Shown in pieces: positions 1-14,218 of a stretch of DNA of 32,756 nt. Origin of the DNA: an uncultured Mycoplasmataceae bacterium. GTDB taxonomy: Bacteria; Bacillota_I; Bacilli_A; Mycoplasmatales; Mycoplasmoidaceae. The notes below the pieces were generated by a model. That model was not told the origin of the DNA. It did no database searches and saw nothing but the letters and a program-made list of their open reading frames with translations. Location: contig CAMREV010000008.1 in assembly GCA_947041945.1 (NCBI GenBank), positions 1 through 32,756 on the forward strand, in the 5' to 3' direction. Position numbers and translations under genes: made by a program. Position 1 is the first letter of the stretch. Each line of letters begins with the position of its first letter.

Positions 1-458
1 TTTCTTTTAACTGCAGAGTATATAGTATCAGAATGTAATGCTGTAACTAAACCAGGGGCAAAACCAATAGGTGTTTGTCCTTCTAAAGATGGATGGTCTT
101 TAAGATAGACACTTCAAGATTGAAATAAGTTTGGTGCTGTTCAACCAATAGCATTTGGAAAAACACCAATAGTTCCAGTCTCGTGAGATCCTAAAATACC
201 TGGAACAGCTTCATTTGGAGAAATTACAGGTCTCGTAAGGTTATTAGTGAACATAGCATTGTAAGTAAAGTCTTTAAAAACATTATTTTCGCTTCCTGCA
301 TTTTTATTTAAAATATCAGCAGTTTGAGTTAATTCATTTGCGGGTTTGTTTTCATCTTCATTTGATACATAACTTTTATTATTAAAAACAAAACTAAGAG
401 GTAAAGTAGAAACTACAGAACCTATTAATAATGATGAAAGTATTATTTTCTTTTTCAT
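1..458 (-). CDS. Exported or membrane-anchored protein, unknown function (partial)
   Basis: The gene starts at ATG 456-458 and is still open at the left edge, so 152 residues are visible. The N-terminus (MKKKII, then a hydrophobic stretch to about residue 26) looks like a signal peptide or signal anchor. No lipobox cysteine is visible, so it is probably not a lipoprotein. The rest is polar, rich in Asn, Thr and Pro. Two TGA codons near bases 107 and 140 must be read as Trp. An AGGAT ribosome-binding site lies about 10 bases upstream of the ATG. I do not recognise the family; a surface protein is an inference from the signal alone. Confidence 0.7.
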
Positions 459-491
459 ATTTATTTTATCCTATTTATCATAATATATAAT

Positions 492-497
492 ATTATA
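492..497 (-). promoter_or_regulatory. -10 box upstream of the exported-protein gene
   Basis: TATAAT on the minus strand, 34 bases upstream of the ATG at 458, in the divergent 194-base gap shared with ligA. No convincing -35 box was found. The gap is extremely AT-rich, so chance matches are likely. Confidence 0.35.
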
Positions 498-617
498 ATC
501 TGTATTCTTAATTTATCTCTGATTAAATTATTAGTGGTTTTATTTTTTAATATTTTTATAAAAAAAGATATTAATAGAATTGTTAAAAAAGCAATAAAAA
601 ATAGCAATTTTATAAAA

Positions 618-628
618 TATAATATAAT
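618..628 (+). promoter_or_regulatory. -10 box(es) for ligA
   Basis: Two overlapping TATAAT hexamers (618-623 and 623-628) lie 25-30 bases upstream of the ligA ATG at 653. No good Shine-Dalgarno sequence precedes that ATG; only a weak TGGG is seen. No clear -35 box. Confidence 0.4.
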
Positions 629-652
629 CAATTATTCAAATGGGTTTCTAAT

Positions 653-2644
653 ATGGACATAAAGAAAAAAATTAATAATTTGGTTGAAAAACTAAAAAAA
701 TGAGAATATGAATATTATGCATTAGAATCACCAACTGTATCAGATAGTGAGTATGATTTATCTTTAAAAGAATTAGTAGAACTTGAAGAAAAAAATCCAG
801 AATTTAGAAATATTGATTCTCCAACTTTAAGAGTTGGAGGTTTCATTAGTGAAAAATTTGAAAAAGTTAAACATAAAATACCAATGTTATCTCTTTCAAA
901 TGCTTTCTCAAAGGAAGACATTATTAAATTTGATAATGATATTCGAAAAGAACTAAGTGAAAATATTTCTTTTTCATATTCTTTAGAACCTAAAATTGAT
1001 GGTCTAAGTATTTCCCTAATATATGAAGATGGTTTTTTAAAAAAAGCATTAACTAGAGGAGATGGAATTGAAGGTGAAGATGTTACTGAAAATGTCAAAA
1101 CAATCAAATATATTCCTCTTTCTATTCCTTTTAAAGATGAAATAGAAATTAGGGGTGAAATATTTTTTGATAAAAAAAGTATGGAAAAAGTTAATTCAAT
1201 ATCAGAAAAGAAATTTGTTAATGCTAGAAATGCCGCAGCAGGAACAATTAGAAATTTAGATTCATCAATTGTAGCGAAAAGAAATCTAAATGCTATTATG
1301 TACAATATTCCAGAATCTATAGAAAATAATCTATTTAAACAAAGTGATGTTTTAAAATGACTAAAACATAATTTTTTCAATGTTTCCAAATATAACAAAG
1401 TCTGTGAGAATGTAGATCAATTAATTAATGAAATAAAATGATTTCAGGAAAATAGAGAAACTATTCCTTTTGATATTGATGGAATAGTAATTAAAATAAA
1501 TGAAATTAGTTTGTATGATGATATTGGGTATACATCAAAATTTCCTAAATGAGCAACTGCATATAAATTTCCTCCAAAAATAGTTTCTTCAAAACTAATT
1601 GATATAAAAACATCTGTTGGAAGAACTGGAAGAATTAATTATATTGCTCAAATAGAAAAAGTAAAAATAGATGGTGTAGCAATCCAAAATGCTACATTAC
1701 ATAATTTTGAATATATTCAAGAAAAAGATATTAGAATAAATGACTATGTTGAATTATATCGAGCAGGAGAAGTAATTCCAAAAATAATTGGTCCAATTAT
1801 TTCTAGAAGAACAAATGAATGTAAAAAATTTATTTGCCCAAAAACATGTCCTTCATGTAATTCAATTTTAGAAAAGATAGAAAATGAAGTTGATTTATAC
1901 TGCAATAATAAAAAATGTGAAAGAAAAATAATAGAATCTATTAGCCACTTTGTTTCAAGAAATGCAATGGATGTTGATGGTTTATCTATAAAAATAATTG
2001 AAAAATTATATGACAAAAATATTATTTCAAGTTTTATTGACTTATATAAGTTAGAAAATAAAAAAGAAGAAATTATTAGTTCTAATTTATTAATTAAAGA
2101 AAAATCTTTTAATAATTTAATAAGTCAAATAAATAAATCAAAGGGAAACTCTTTAGAGAGATTAATATTTGGTTTAGGAATTAAGCATGTTGGAGAAGTT
2201 GCTTCAAAAGCAATTGCAAAAAAATATCTTTCGTTAACAAATTTAAAAAATATTACTATTGAAAGTCTTTTAGAAATTAGTGATCTTGGTGATAAAATGG
2301 CAAATGCTATTTTTAATTATTTTAATGATTGTGATAATGATGAACTAATTAATAGTTTAATAAATATGAAAATAGCAAATGAGTATTTTTCAAAATGATC
2401 TAGTAGTCAAATTTCAAATGAAAATGAAATTTATAGAAATAAAAAAATGGTTATAACAGGAAGTTTTTCAACTTCTAGAAATGAAATTAAACCATTGCTT
2501 GAAGAAATGTATGGAGCAAAAATTTCATCTAAAGTTGGTCCGTCAGTTGATTTCTTATTAATTGGTAACAATCCCACAACTAAGAAAATTGAAGAAGCTA
2601 AAAAATATAATATTAAAATTATTGATAAAGAGTTTTGGAAATAA
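653..2644 (+). CDS. ligA: NAD-dependent DNA ligase LigA
   Basis: 663 aa, the usual length for bacterial LigA. It seals nicks in DNA using NAD+ as adenylate donor. Domains in order: N-terminal Ia region; adenylation domain with the nucleotidyl lysine in KIDG (K114) and the following TRGDG motif; OB fold; a four-cysteine zinc finger (CPSC then C-x5-C, about bases 1848-1920); helix-hairpin-helix region containing RLIFGLGIKHVGE; and a C-terminal BRCT domain from about residue 597. Several TGA codons are read as Trp (for example at 701). The start at 653 gives the conserved N-terminus, with YYALESPTVSDSEYD following. It is convergent with rpsI. Confidence 0.97.
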
Positions 2645-2674
2645 AAAAAGATAATCAGTGATGATTATCTTTTT
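2645..2674. terminator. Bidirectional intrinsic terminator between ligA and rpsI
   Basis: Perfect 13-base inverted repeat (AAAAAGATAATCA / TGATTATCTTTTT) with a four-base GTGA loop, bounded by A and T runs so it can end transcription from both sides. It begins just after the ligA stop codon, and its right arm contains the rpsI stop codon (2665-2667), so it is shared by the two convergent genes. Confidence 0.85.
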
Positions 2675-3063
2675 GTAAATTGTGGGCTTCTTCTTGCTCC
2701 ATATTTTCCAATTTTTTTTCTTTCTTTTTGTCTAGCATCTCTTGTTAAAGTTTTGTTCATTTTAAGAACTTTCTTAAACTCTGCATTAGATTCAACTAAA
2801 GCTCTTGCAATACCAAGTCTGATTGCTCCAGCTTGTCCAGTGAATCCACCACCTTCAACTTTTACAAATATATCAAAGTTTTTTTGTGTATTTGTTAATT
2901 CAAGAGGTATTTTCATATCTTGGATAACGAAAGAATTAGGGAAATATTGTTCAGGTGTGTAATCACTATTAATAGTAATTTTTCCACTACCAGGAATCAT
3001 TCTTACTCTTGCGACAGAAGATTTTCTTCTACCTAATCCTTTAAAATCTAAATTTTCTTGCAT
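2665..3063 (-). CDS. rpsI: 30S ribosomal protein S9
   Basis: 132 aa, full length. The N-terminal [19 protein letters not shown] segment, the [19 protein letters not shown] segment and the basic C-terminus ending in SPQFTKR are diagnostic of S9, whose tail reaches towards the P-site tRNA. AGGAGA at 3073-3078 is its ribosome-binding site. It lies 16 bases after the rplM stop in the conserved rplM-rpsI pair. Confidence 0.98.
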   Translation of the reverse strand: MQENLDFKGLGRRKSSVARVRMIPGSGKITINSDYTPEQYFPNSFVIQDMKIPLELTNTQKNFDIFVKVEGGGFTGQAGAIRLGIARALVESNAEFKKVLKMNKTLTRDARQKERKKIGKYGARRSPQFTKR

Positions 3064-3079
3064 AATTTAATAAATCTCC

Positions 3080-3523
3080 TTAATTTGTAACCTTATATTC
3101 AATTGGTTTTTGTGCTTGATGATTATGAGCATCATTTTTGTATAAATGAAGCTTAGTTATTATTTGATTTGATAATTTGTTTTTTGGTAACATGTTTTTG
3201 ATAGCATTTCTAACTAATTCATCAGAATATTTTTCTTTCATAGTTCTGTATGATCTTACTCTTAAACCACCAATATAACCTGAGTGGTTATATTTGTTTT
3301 CATTTTCAAGTTTGTTGCCCGTAAGTTTTATCTTGTCTGTGTTAATAATTACTACATAATCTCCACAATCAACGTTAGGTGTAAAAGAAGTCTTATTTTT
3401 TCCACGTAGTAAATCAGCTACATTAGTAGATAGTCTTCCAAGTACTAAATCAGTTGCATCTATAATGTATCATTTTTTGTTTGCCATTGCTTGTTCTTTT
3501 TTAAGCATTGTAGTTTTTTGCAT
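3080..3523 (-). CDS. rplM: 50S ribosomal protein L13
   Basis: 147 aa. Conserved L13 features are visible: KKWYIIDAT near the start (its Trp is encoded by TGA), [56 protein letters not shown] and a C-terminal HNHQAQKP. An AAGGAAG ribosome-binding site sits 5-6 bases before ATG 3521-3523. A second in-frame ATG at codon 13 (just before ANKKWY) is closer to the usual family start and remains possible. It forms an operon with rpsI. Confidence 0.97.
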
Positions 3524-3547
3524 AATTCTTCCTTTCATAACTTATTT

Positions 3548-3553
3548 ATTATA
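3548..3553 (-). promoter_or_regulatory. -10 box for rplM-rpsI
   Basis: TATAAT on the minus strand, 24 bases upstream of the rplM ATG, in the 71-base gap after rpoC. A 15-base direct repeat (TTATTAAAAAATAAA at 3561-3575 and 3580-3594) lies just upstream. It may be simple AT-rich sequence rather than an operator. Confidence 0.4.
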
Positions 3554-3594
3554 TATAAATTTATTAAAAAATAAACTAATTATTAAAAAATAAA

Positions 3595-7437
<3,843 letters not shown>

Positions 7438-7450
7438 AATATATCCTTAA

Positions 7451-10400
7451 TTAAATTTCGCCGCTTCTAATGAATTCATCACTGATGTCAATTGATGAAT
7501 TTTTTTCTTCTTCATCGTCTTGATTAATGTCTGAAATATACTGGTTGATATCTTGATAAGTGTCATCATCTTTTGTGATATCTACTTTCATACCTAAACC
7601 TTGTAATTGCTTAGTTAGTAATTTAAATGATTCAGGAAGTCCATATGGAGGCATTTCTTTACCTTTTATTATTGCATTGTAAGTATTGTTTCTACCTTTA
7701 ACATCATCAGATTTAATAGTTAAGATTTCTCTAAGGTTGTGAGCAGCACCATAAGCTTCAAGTGCTCAAACTTCCATCTCTCCAAATCTTTGACCACCAT
7801 TTTGAGATTTACCACCCAATGGTTGTTGTGTAATTTTTGAGTAAGAACCAACTGATCTTGCATGTATTTTATCATCAACCATATGGTCTAGTTTTAACAT
7901 GTAAATTACACCAATAGAAATGTTTCCATCAAAGTATTCACCGTTTCTTCCATCTATTAATTTAAATTTACCATCTTTTCCATAACCATCTTTTGAAGTG
8001 ATTGGACAAATTCCAGCTTCTTTCATAAGATCTTCAAGATTTTTTCTATCAATACCTTCAAATACTGGGGTTGAAACTTTATATAAAATATCATCTGCAG
8101 AAATACCACTATTCATTAAAGCAATTGAGTAATCTAATTCAGTAAATTGACTCTTAGCTGCTTCTAGTTTAGTTATTTTCTTTTCTTTTAAAATTGCTTT
8201 TATATTTGATTTTAATGTTTTAGCATTGTATTCACTAACTCCAAATAGTTTTTGGAAATCTTTTGTTGTTTTTTCTTCAAATATATATTCAAGAATTTTA
8301 TGTAATGATAAGTGTCTCATTGCTAAACCTGTATGCATTTCAAGAATTTGACCGATATTCATACGAGAAGGAACTCCTAATGGGTTTAACATAATATCTA
8401 ATGGAGTACCATCTTCCATATGTGGCATATCTTCCATTGGAACTATTTTAGAAATAATACCTTTGTTTCCATGACGTCCAGCCATTTTATCACCAATTTG
8501 GATTTTTCTTTTTTGAACTATATAAATTTTAACTTGTTCAATTACATCATCACCAAGTTCAAAGCCTTCTTCAACTTTGAATCTTCTTACCATAGCAACA
8601 GTACCTTCACCACCATGTGCAACTTTTAATGAAGTTTCTTTTGCATTTTTAGTTTTCTGACCAAAAATAGCTTGAAGTAATTTTTCTTCAGAACTTAAAT
8701 CAACTTGACCTTTAGGAGAAATTTTACCAACAAGGATATCACCTTCTTTTACTTCTGCACCAACCATGATTAGTCCATCAAAATCTAAAAACTTTTTAGA
8801 AGACTCAGAAACATTTGGAATGTCTCTTGTAATTTCTTCGTCACCGTTTTTAGTTCTTAAACATTCAACACTATATTCAGTAATATGAATTGAAGTATAT
8901 AAATCTTCACTCACTAATCTACTTGAAATAATAATTGCATCTTCATAGTTATATCCACTTCAAGTTGTGAACCCTACTAAAACATTTTGTCCTAGTGCAA
9001 GTTCTCCATTTGAAATAGCTGGTCCATCAGCAATCATTTGATTATTTTTAATTTTTTCACCAATGTTTACAATTGGATTTTGGTTGTTACATGTATTTTG
9101 GTTTGATTTAATAAATTTGTTTAAATGGTACTTGTGAGTTCCATTTTTATTTTCAACATGAATTTCATTACCATCAACATATGAAATTGTTCCTGGTTCT
9201 TTTTCTTCATAAACAATTGCCATTCCAGAGTCATGTGCAATTTTAAATTCATTACCTGTTCCAACAATTGGAGCATGTGGTTTTACTAGTGGAGTTGCTT
9301 GTCTTTGCATGTTTGCACCCATCAGGGCTCTATTTGCATCATTGTTTTCCAAGAAAGGAATACAAGAAGCAGCAACTGAAACTACTTGCTTAGGTGAAAT
9401 ATCTACATAGTCAACTTTTTTAGCATCAATAAATTCAAGAGATGATCTAAATCTTGATAATACTTTATCTTCTGTAAATTTATTCCCACTAATATTTGTA
9501 CTTGAAGCAGCAATTACATACTCATCTTCTTTTAGAGCAGTTAATCATTCTATTTGTTCAGTAATAACACCATTAGAAACTTTTCAGTAAGGTGTAATTA
9601 AGAATCCATTTTCATCAATTTTAGCATAATTAGCTAAAGACATAATTAATCCAATATTCATACCCTCAGGAGTTTCAATTGGACAAATTTTTCCATATTG
9701 AGAGTAGTGAACGTCTCTAATATCTAAGTTTGGATCTTCTCTTGAAATACCACCAGGACCCATAGCTGAAATCCTTCTTTTATTAGTTAATTCAGATAAA
9801 GGATTTTGTTGGTCAATAAATTGAGTAAGTTGGTGAGAGTTAAAGAAATCTTTTATTGCAATTTGAAAAGGTTTTGCATTTATTACAGTTTTAACAGTAA
9901 TAACTCTTGCTTTTTCTTCTTCCGAGTTATTTGCACCATCAGCATTAGCTAATTTTTCATTAATGAATTTTTCTAATCTAACAAGACCTAATTGACATTT
10001 TTGAATTAAAAGCTCATGAATTAATTTAATTCTTTTGTTACCTAAATGATCAATATCATCATACACACCAACATTATGAGTTAAATCAATTACATATGAA
10101 ACAATTGATACTAAATCAGAAATTCTTAAAGAATTACATGTTAAATTATTATCAACACCTATAATTGGAATTGATTCTGTTTGATTTTCATTGTCAATAT
10201 AAACATGAATTTTTTCATATGTTGAACCATAATCAAAATCTTTTGAATTTAGACCATTAGTTACAGGAACTTTATTTCTTATATCAATTACAAGATCTTT
10301 TGTTCAATTCTTAATTTTGTCTAATTCTTCCTTGTGAATTACTGTACCTTTTTTAAGAACAATTTTCCCATTTTTATCTTTTAAATCTTCAGCAAGAATT

Positions 10401-11575
10401 CTTTGGTAAAGTCTTTCAGAAAGTCTTAATTTTCTTATTAGTTTATATCTACCAGCCGAAGATAAATCATAGAATTTATTATCAAAGAAATGTTTGTAAA
10501 CCATTGATTGGAAACAAATATCACTATTTTTTTGAACTCTTAATTTTGAGTCTTGTTGTCTTGTAGAAATAGATAATAATTCAACTAAATCTTTAGATGC
10601 TTTTTCACAAATAATTTGATCTAATAATTTATACATTTCTTTTTTATCATTAGCATCTTTTGAAACTATTAATTTATCATCTGTATCAATGTATTTTTTA
10701 AAATCATAAATCATTTTTTTAAGTTTAAAGTCGATTGTTCTTGCTCTATCTTCAGCAACTGAATCTTTTGTAACTGTTTTTAATAAATTAACAATTTGAG
10801 GATCTTTTAAAATTTGACTTCTATTGTAATCTTCTTTGTTTAATGACTCAGTAATATAGGGGTTTTTATCAAAAATATTTAAAATTTCTTCTTCATTCAT
10901 ACCTAAAGCTTTAAAGAAACTTGTTACTGGAAGGATTGAAGTAGAATCTCCAGATGAATTTCTAAACATTGCTTGAACATATTTTTTATTTTTAGAAATA
11001 AAAATTAAGAACAAAGTACCTTTTGAAGGAAGAATTTCACATATATATCCTTCTTGAGTTCTTTTTCTTGAATTACTTAATTTAATTTGAGCTTTTGAAA
11101 ACATGTAAGGACCAGGTGATCTTACAATTTGAGATATTACTATTTTTTCAATTCCATTAACAACAAAAGTTCCTTTGTCTGTCATAACCGGGATATCACA
11201 AAAGAAAATTCCAGTATTCTTAGAATTTTTATTTTTCTTAATTTTTTTAACTTCACCAGATTCATTGTCAGTTAGCTCTAACTTAACATAAAGTGATTTA
11301 CCAAAAGTTTTACCTTCTTCTCTACATTGAGTTGTGGTTCTTTTAGGTTTATCAAACTCTATTCCATGAAATGATAGTGTATATCTTTTACCAATTGAGT
11401 TAATTGGAAAGAATGAACTTATTGTATTTTCTAAATTTGTTTCCATAAATCTACTAAAAGATTTTTTTTGAATATCTAGTAAATTTGGTGCTTCGAAATC
11501 CTTTGTAATTTTGCTATAGTCTCTTCTTGTTACCAAAGAAGAAAACTCTTTATTTGAAAATTTAGTTTTGCCCAT
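7451..11575 (-). CDS. rpoB: DNA-directed RNA polymerase beta subunit
   Basis: 1374 aa, longer than usual for firmicutes; the visible excess includes an acidic C-terminal tail (DDEEEK, ending FIRSGEI). Core motifs are present: [20 protein letters not shown] and [13 protein letters not shown] (rifampicin pocket), [28 protein letters not shown], and [17 protein letters not shown] (its Trp encoded by TGA). At the position equivalent to E. coli His526 the residue is Asn (N598, codon 9782-9784). This is the substitution tied to intrinsic rifampicin resistance in Mollicutes. AGGAG at 11584-11588, eight bases before the ATG, is the ribosome-binding site. Confidence 0.98.
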
Positions 11576-11626
11576 GCTTTTTTCTCCTGAATTTACAAAA
11601 TATGAATTTTATTCAATTTAGTTTTG

Positions 11627-11632
11627 ATTATA
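11627..11632 (-). promoter_or_regulatory. -10 box for rpoB-rpoC
   Basis: TATAAT on the minus strand, 52 bases upstream of the rpoB start, in the 101-base divergent gap. Nothing resembling TTGACA lies 16-18 bases upstream of it, so it would be a -10-driven mycoplasma promoter. Confidence 0.45.
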
Positions 11633-11664
11633 ATACAAAAAGGGAAATATTGACTATTTTTTTG

Positions 11665-11670
11665 TATAAT
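11665..11670 (+). promoter_or_regulatory. -10 box immediately before a possibly leaderless gene
   Basis: TATAAT preceded by TTG and followed by only six bases (ATTTTT) before ATG 11677. A start site at the normal distance of about seven bases would coincide with the A of the ATG, giving a leaderless mRNA. No Shine-Dalgarno sequence lies between the box and the ATG. Confidence 0.5.
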
Positions 11671-11676
11671 ATTTTT

Positions 11677-13629
11677 ATGAAGATTTCAAAATATATAAAT
11701 AAGTATGATTTCGTTGATTATTACACAAAACAGCCGGAAATGTGATTTTTCACAAACTCTGAGATTCAAGCTGGTATTGACTTGGTTTTAAAAAACTTAG
11801 GAGCTAGTAAAGAGTCAATTGAAGAAGATGAGGATTCTATCAAAGAATATGATTCTTATGAATATTTTTCTCAACTTAAACTTGAAAATGCTAGTATTGA
11901 TGAAGATAACCCTTTAATTATTGAAGGTAATATAATTGATAGCCTTTCAAAAAAGAAAATTATTGAGTTATTTCAAATAGATGTTATTGTTGATTTTGAT
12001 GATGATGAATATAAATATACAAAAATGGAAGACTTTGCATTAAAGACTAAAGATTTGTTATGTTCAAATGAAAACATAATTATTTTTCAGCCAGTTTTTA
12101 TTTTTGAGAATTTAATTACAAAGCCTGATGCCTTAATAAAAAAAGGTAAGGAAATAAAAATAATTGAAACAAAAGGTACAACAACTTCTAAACTTAATCA
12201 CCTATTGGATCTTTTATTTCAAAAAAAAGTAATTGAAAAACAAGAATTTTTAAGAAATTGCTTATTTGAATATAGCCTTTGTTTGGTTTCTTATAACAAA
12301 ATGAATAAGAATGAAATTGGATTTGTTATTACAAAAAATTGCAACATATCAAAATCATCTCCCCAACTTTCAGACAAAATCAAAAAAAGAGATGATATTT
12401 CAAATGATAAAAAAATAGAACTAAAGCAAATGTTGAAAATTGGTGAGTGATTTCAAGGAGAAAATTATGATAATATTTTTCCTATACCAATTACAGAAAT
12501 TTTAAATAATGATTGAAATGCATTAACAGAAAGATATGATAATAGTAATAATCAAAAAGCAAGATTATCAATGGATAATTTTAAAAAAGAATTTTTAGAT
12601 GTACTAAATAATTTTGATTCAACAATTGAAAAATTATGAACACATAAAATGAGTATGTCAGAAAAAGATTTTCCAAAAAAATTTAAACCCTCAAAAGAAG
12701 ACAAAGGCTTTTTCAAAAACTGTAGCTATTGAGATCAATTAAAATTCATATATGGAAAAATGGGCTATTCATTATTTTTATACTCTGGTCATGTTGTTGA
12801 CCAAAAAAGTGAAAATATTGAAAAGTACAAAATTCAAGATGATTTAGATGAATATATGAAAGAAGGTAAAAGTCCTGGTTATGCTTTTAAATATCTCACA
12901 AATGAAAAAGATATTTTTATAAATGAGGTAAGTACATTCAATACTTTTCAAAAGTTGAAAAAGAACAAAATTTACTTTGACTTTGAAAGTATAAATACAG
13001 CAATTAGAAATATTGATAATTCATTACCATTTAATCAAATAGTTACTCAATGCTCAATAATAAAATGATTTGAAAATGAAAGCATTGAAGATTTGACTTG
13101 TGAAAACCTTATTATTGATCCTAAAGAAATTGACACTAATTGATTCAAAGAAATAATTGATAAAATATATTGTAGCAAAGATAGTGTTTCATATGTTGTA
13201 TATAATAAAGCATTTGAAGAAACAAGAATAAAAGAAATGGCAATTTTTATTAATGAAAAAAATTATCATATCAAAGCAAATAATATCATTTCAAATCTTT
13301 TTGATCTAGCAGATTTTTTTGATCCTAGAAAAAATTTAATTACAATCAAAGAAATTTTTGGTTATTACTCTATTAAAAAAGTATTAGCATTAATTGAAAA
13401 GAATGATAGTAATTTGTTTGATATCACTAAATCAAAAAATTATAAATCTTTAGAAATATCAAATGGCCTTGATTGTCAACAAAAAACTGTTCTTAGATTT
13501 TTTGATAAATTGAATGATGATGAATGAAAAGAAATGTCAAAAAAATTAACAGAGTATTGTGAAAATGATGTAAGGGCAATGATTGCAGTTGAGTTATATA
13601 TAAAAAAAATAATTCAGAATGAGAAATAA
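11677..13629 (+). CDS. DUF2779-type putative nuclease: PD-(D/E)XK plus DEDDy exonuclease fusion
   Basis: 650 aa, not a characterised gene. The N-terminal half carries a RecB/Cas4-like nuclease signature, PDALIKKGKEIKIIETKG, with D151, E164 and K166 as likely metal-binding and catalytic residues. The C-terminal third looks like an RNase H-fold 3'-5' exonuclease: IYFDFES (D435, E437), YNKAFEETR (N510, E514 in place of the usual Asp) and YCENDVRAM (Y627-x3-D631, the DEDDy motif III). This matches what I recall of the DUF2779 family. The cysteine cluster that binds an iron-sulfur cluster in many Cas4-like proteins is not evident; only a lone Cys in FFKNCSYWDQ stands in that region. Several TGA codons are Trp. 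It is divergent from rpoB, its stop abuts the stop of the opposite gene with no spacer, and its -10 box suggests a leaderless start. Domain assignment is by motif reading; a role in DNA or RNA processing is inference. Confidence 0.75.
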
Positions 13630-14199
13630 TTATTTCTTTTCTAAATTAAATTCTATCTTAAAACTCTTTAATAAAAATTCAGTTATTTTTTCTTCTAAAA
13701 TAATTTCTTTTATTTCGTTAAATTTTTCTTCACTTTTTAATAGTTCATTAATCGGTCTGTTTGTTTCTTTATAATATTTTTCCAAATATTCTTTTCCTTC
13801 AGCGTCTGAAACGGAAATTTTTTGTTCCTTAGCAATTTCTTTAAAAATTAAAGATTTAATAATAATTTTTTCACTAATTACTTTTATTCTATCTTTGTCT
13901 TTAACAAGGTCCATACTAAATTGTTTAGCAAATCTTGTAGAAACAGTTTCTAATTCATCTTCATCAATCGAATATGTGAAATTATTTGAAACATATTCCA
14001 TTATTGTGTTGAATGCATTTTCTTTGATTACCAATGAATTAATTCTTTTTTGAATTTCTTCATTGCTAGTTTCATTAGTTAAAAGAGATTTTAATCTTTT
14101 TTCATGCATATCAACAATTTTTGGATCTGCAAATAATTCTTCAATTACAAATTTTTTGTTGTAATCTATTTTGTTTTTTTGTTTAATTTTTGATTTCAT
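13630..14199 (-). CDS. Trigger-factor-related chaperone, MPN555-like (C-domain only)
   Basis: 189 aa, lysine- and glutamate-rich and predicted mostly helical. The segment FTYSIDEDELETVSTRFAKQ and the later KSLIFKEIAKEQKISVSDAE follow the pattern of the substrate-cradling C-terminal domain of trigger factor. No ribosome-binding or PPIase domain is present. Length and layout match the MPN555 family of M. pneumoniae, whose structure was reported to resemble trigger factor and suggested a chaperone role. It is the last gene of the smc-ftsY-ylxM run, 19 bases after the preceding gene, and its stop touches the stop of the convergent nuclease gene. The family assignment is from memory and not certain. 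Confidence 0.6.
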   Translation of the reverse strand: MKSKIKQKNKIDYNKKFVIEELFADPKIVDMHEKRLKSLLTNETSNEEIQKRINSLVIKENAFNTIMEYVSNNFTYSIDEDELETVSTRFAKQFSMDLVKDKDRIKVISEKIIIKSLIFKEIAKEQKISVSDAEGKEYLEKYYKETNRPINELLKSEEKFNEIKEIILEEKITEFLLKSFKIEFNLEKK

Positions 14200-14218
14200 T
14201 TTTAACCTTTTTTTAATT

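Noticed and set aside
639-650. Four-codon leader frame (ATG GGT TTC TAA) before ligA
   Set aside because: No ribosome-binding site and no attenuator-like structure follows; probably chance.
715-1398. Long antisense reading frame opposite ligA
   Set aside because: It is a shadow of the ligA frame with low-complexity composition and no recognisable domain.
653-2644. ligA appears as several separate fragments
   Set aside because: All breaks are in-frame TGA codons at plausible Trp sites; with code 4 it is one intact gene. The same holds for rpoB, rpoC, smc, ftsY, pepF, pgi, miaA, hemW, nfo and obg, so none is called a pseudogene.
3561-3594. 15-base direct repeat upstream of rplM as an operator
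   Set aside because: The repeat is pure A/T in an AT-rich spacer and has no dyad symmetry; chance is the simpler explanation.
11650-11655. TTGACT as -35 box for the gene at 11677
   Set aside because: It lies only nine bases from TATAAT at 11665, far too close for a -35/-10 pair.
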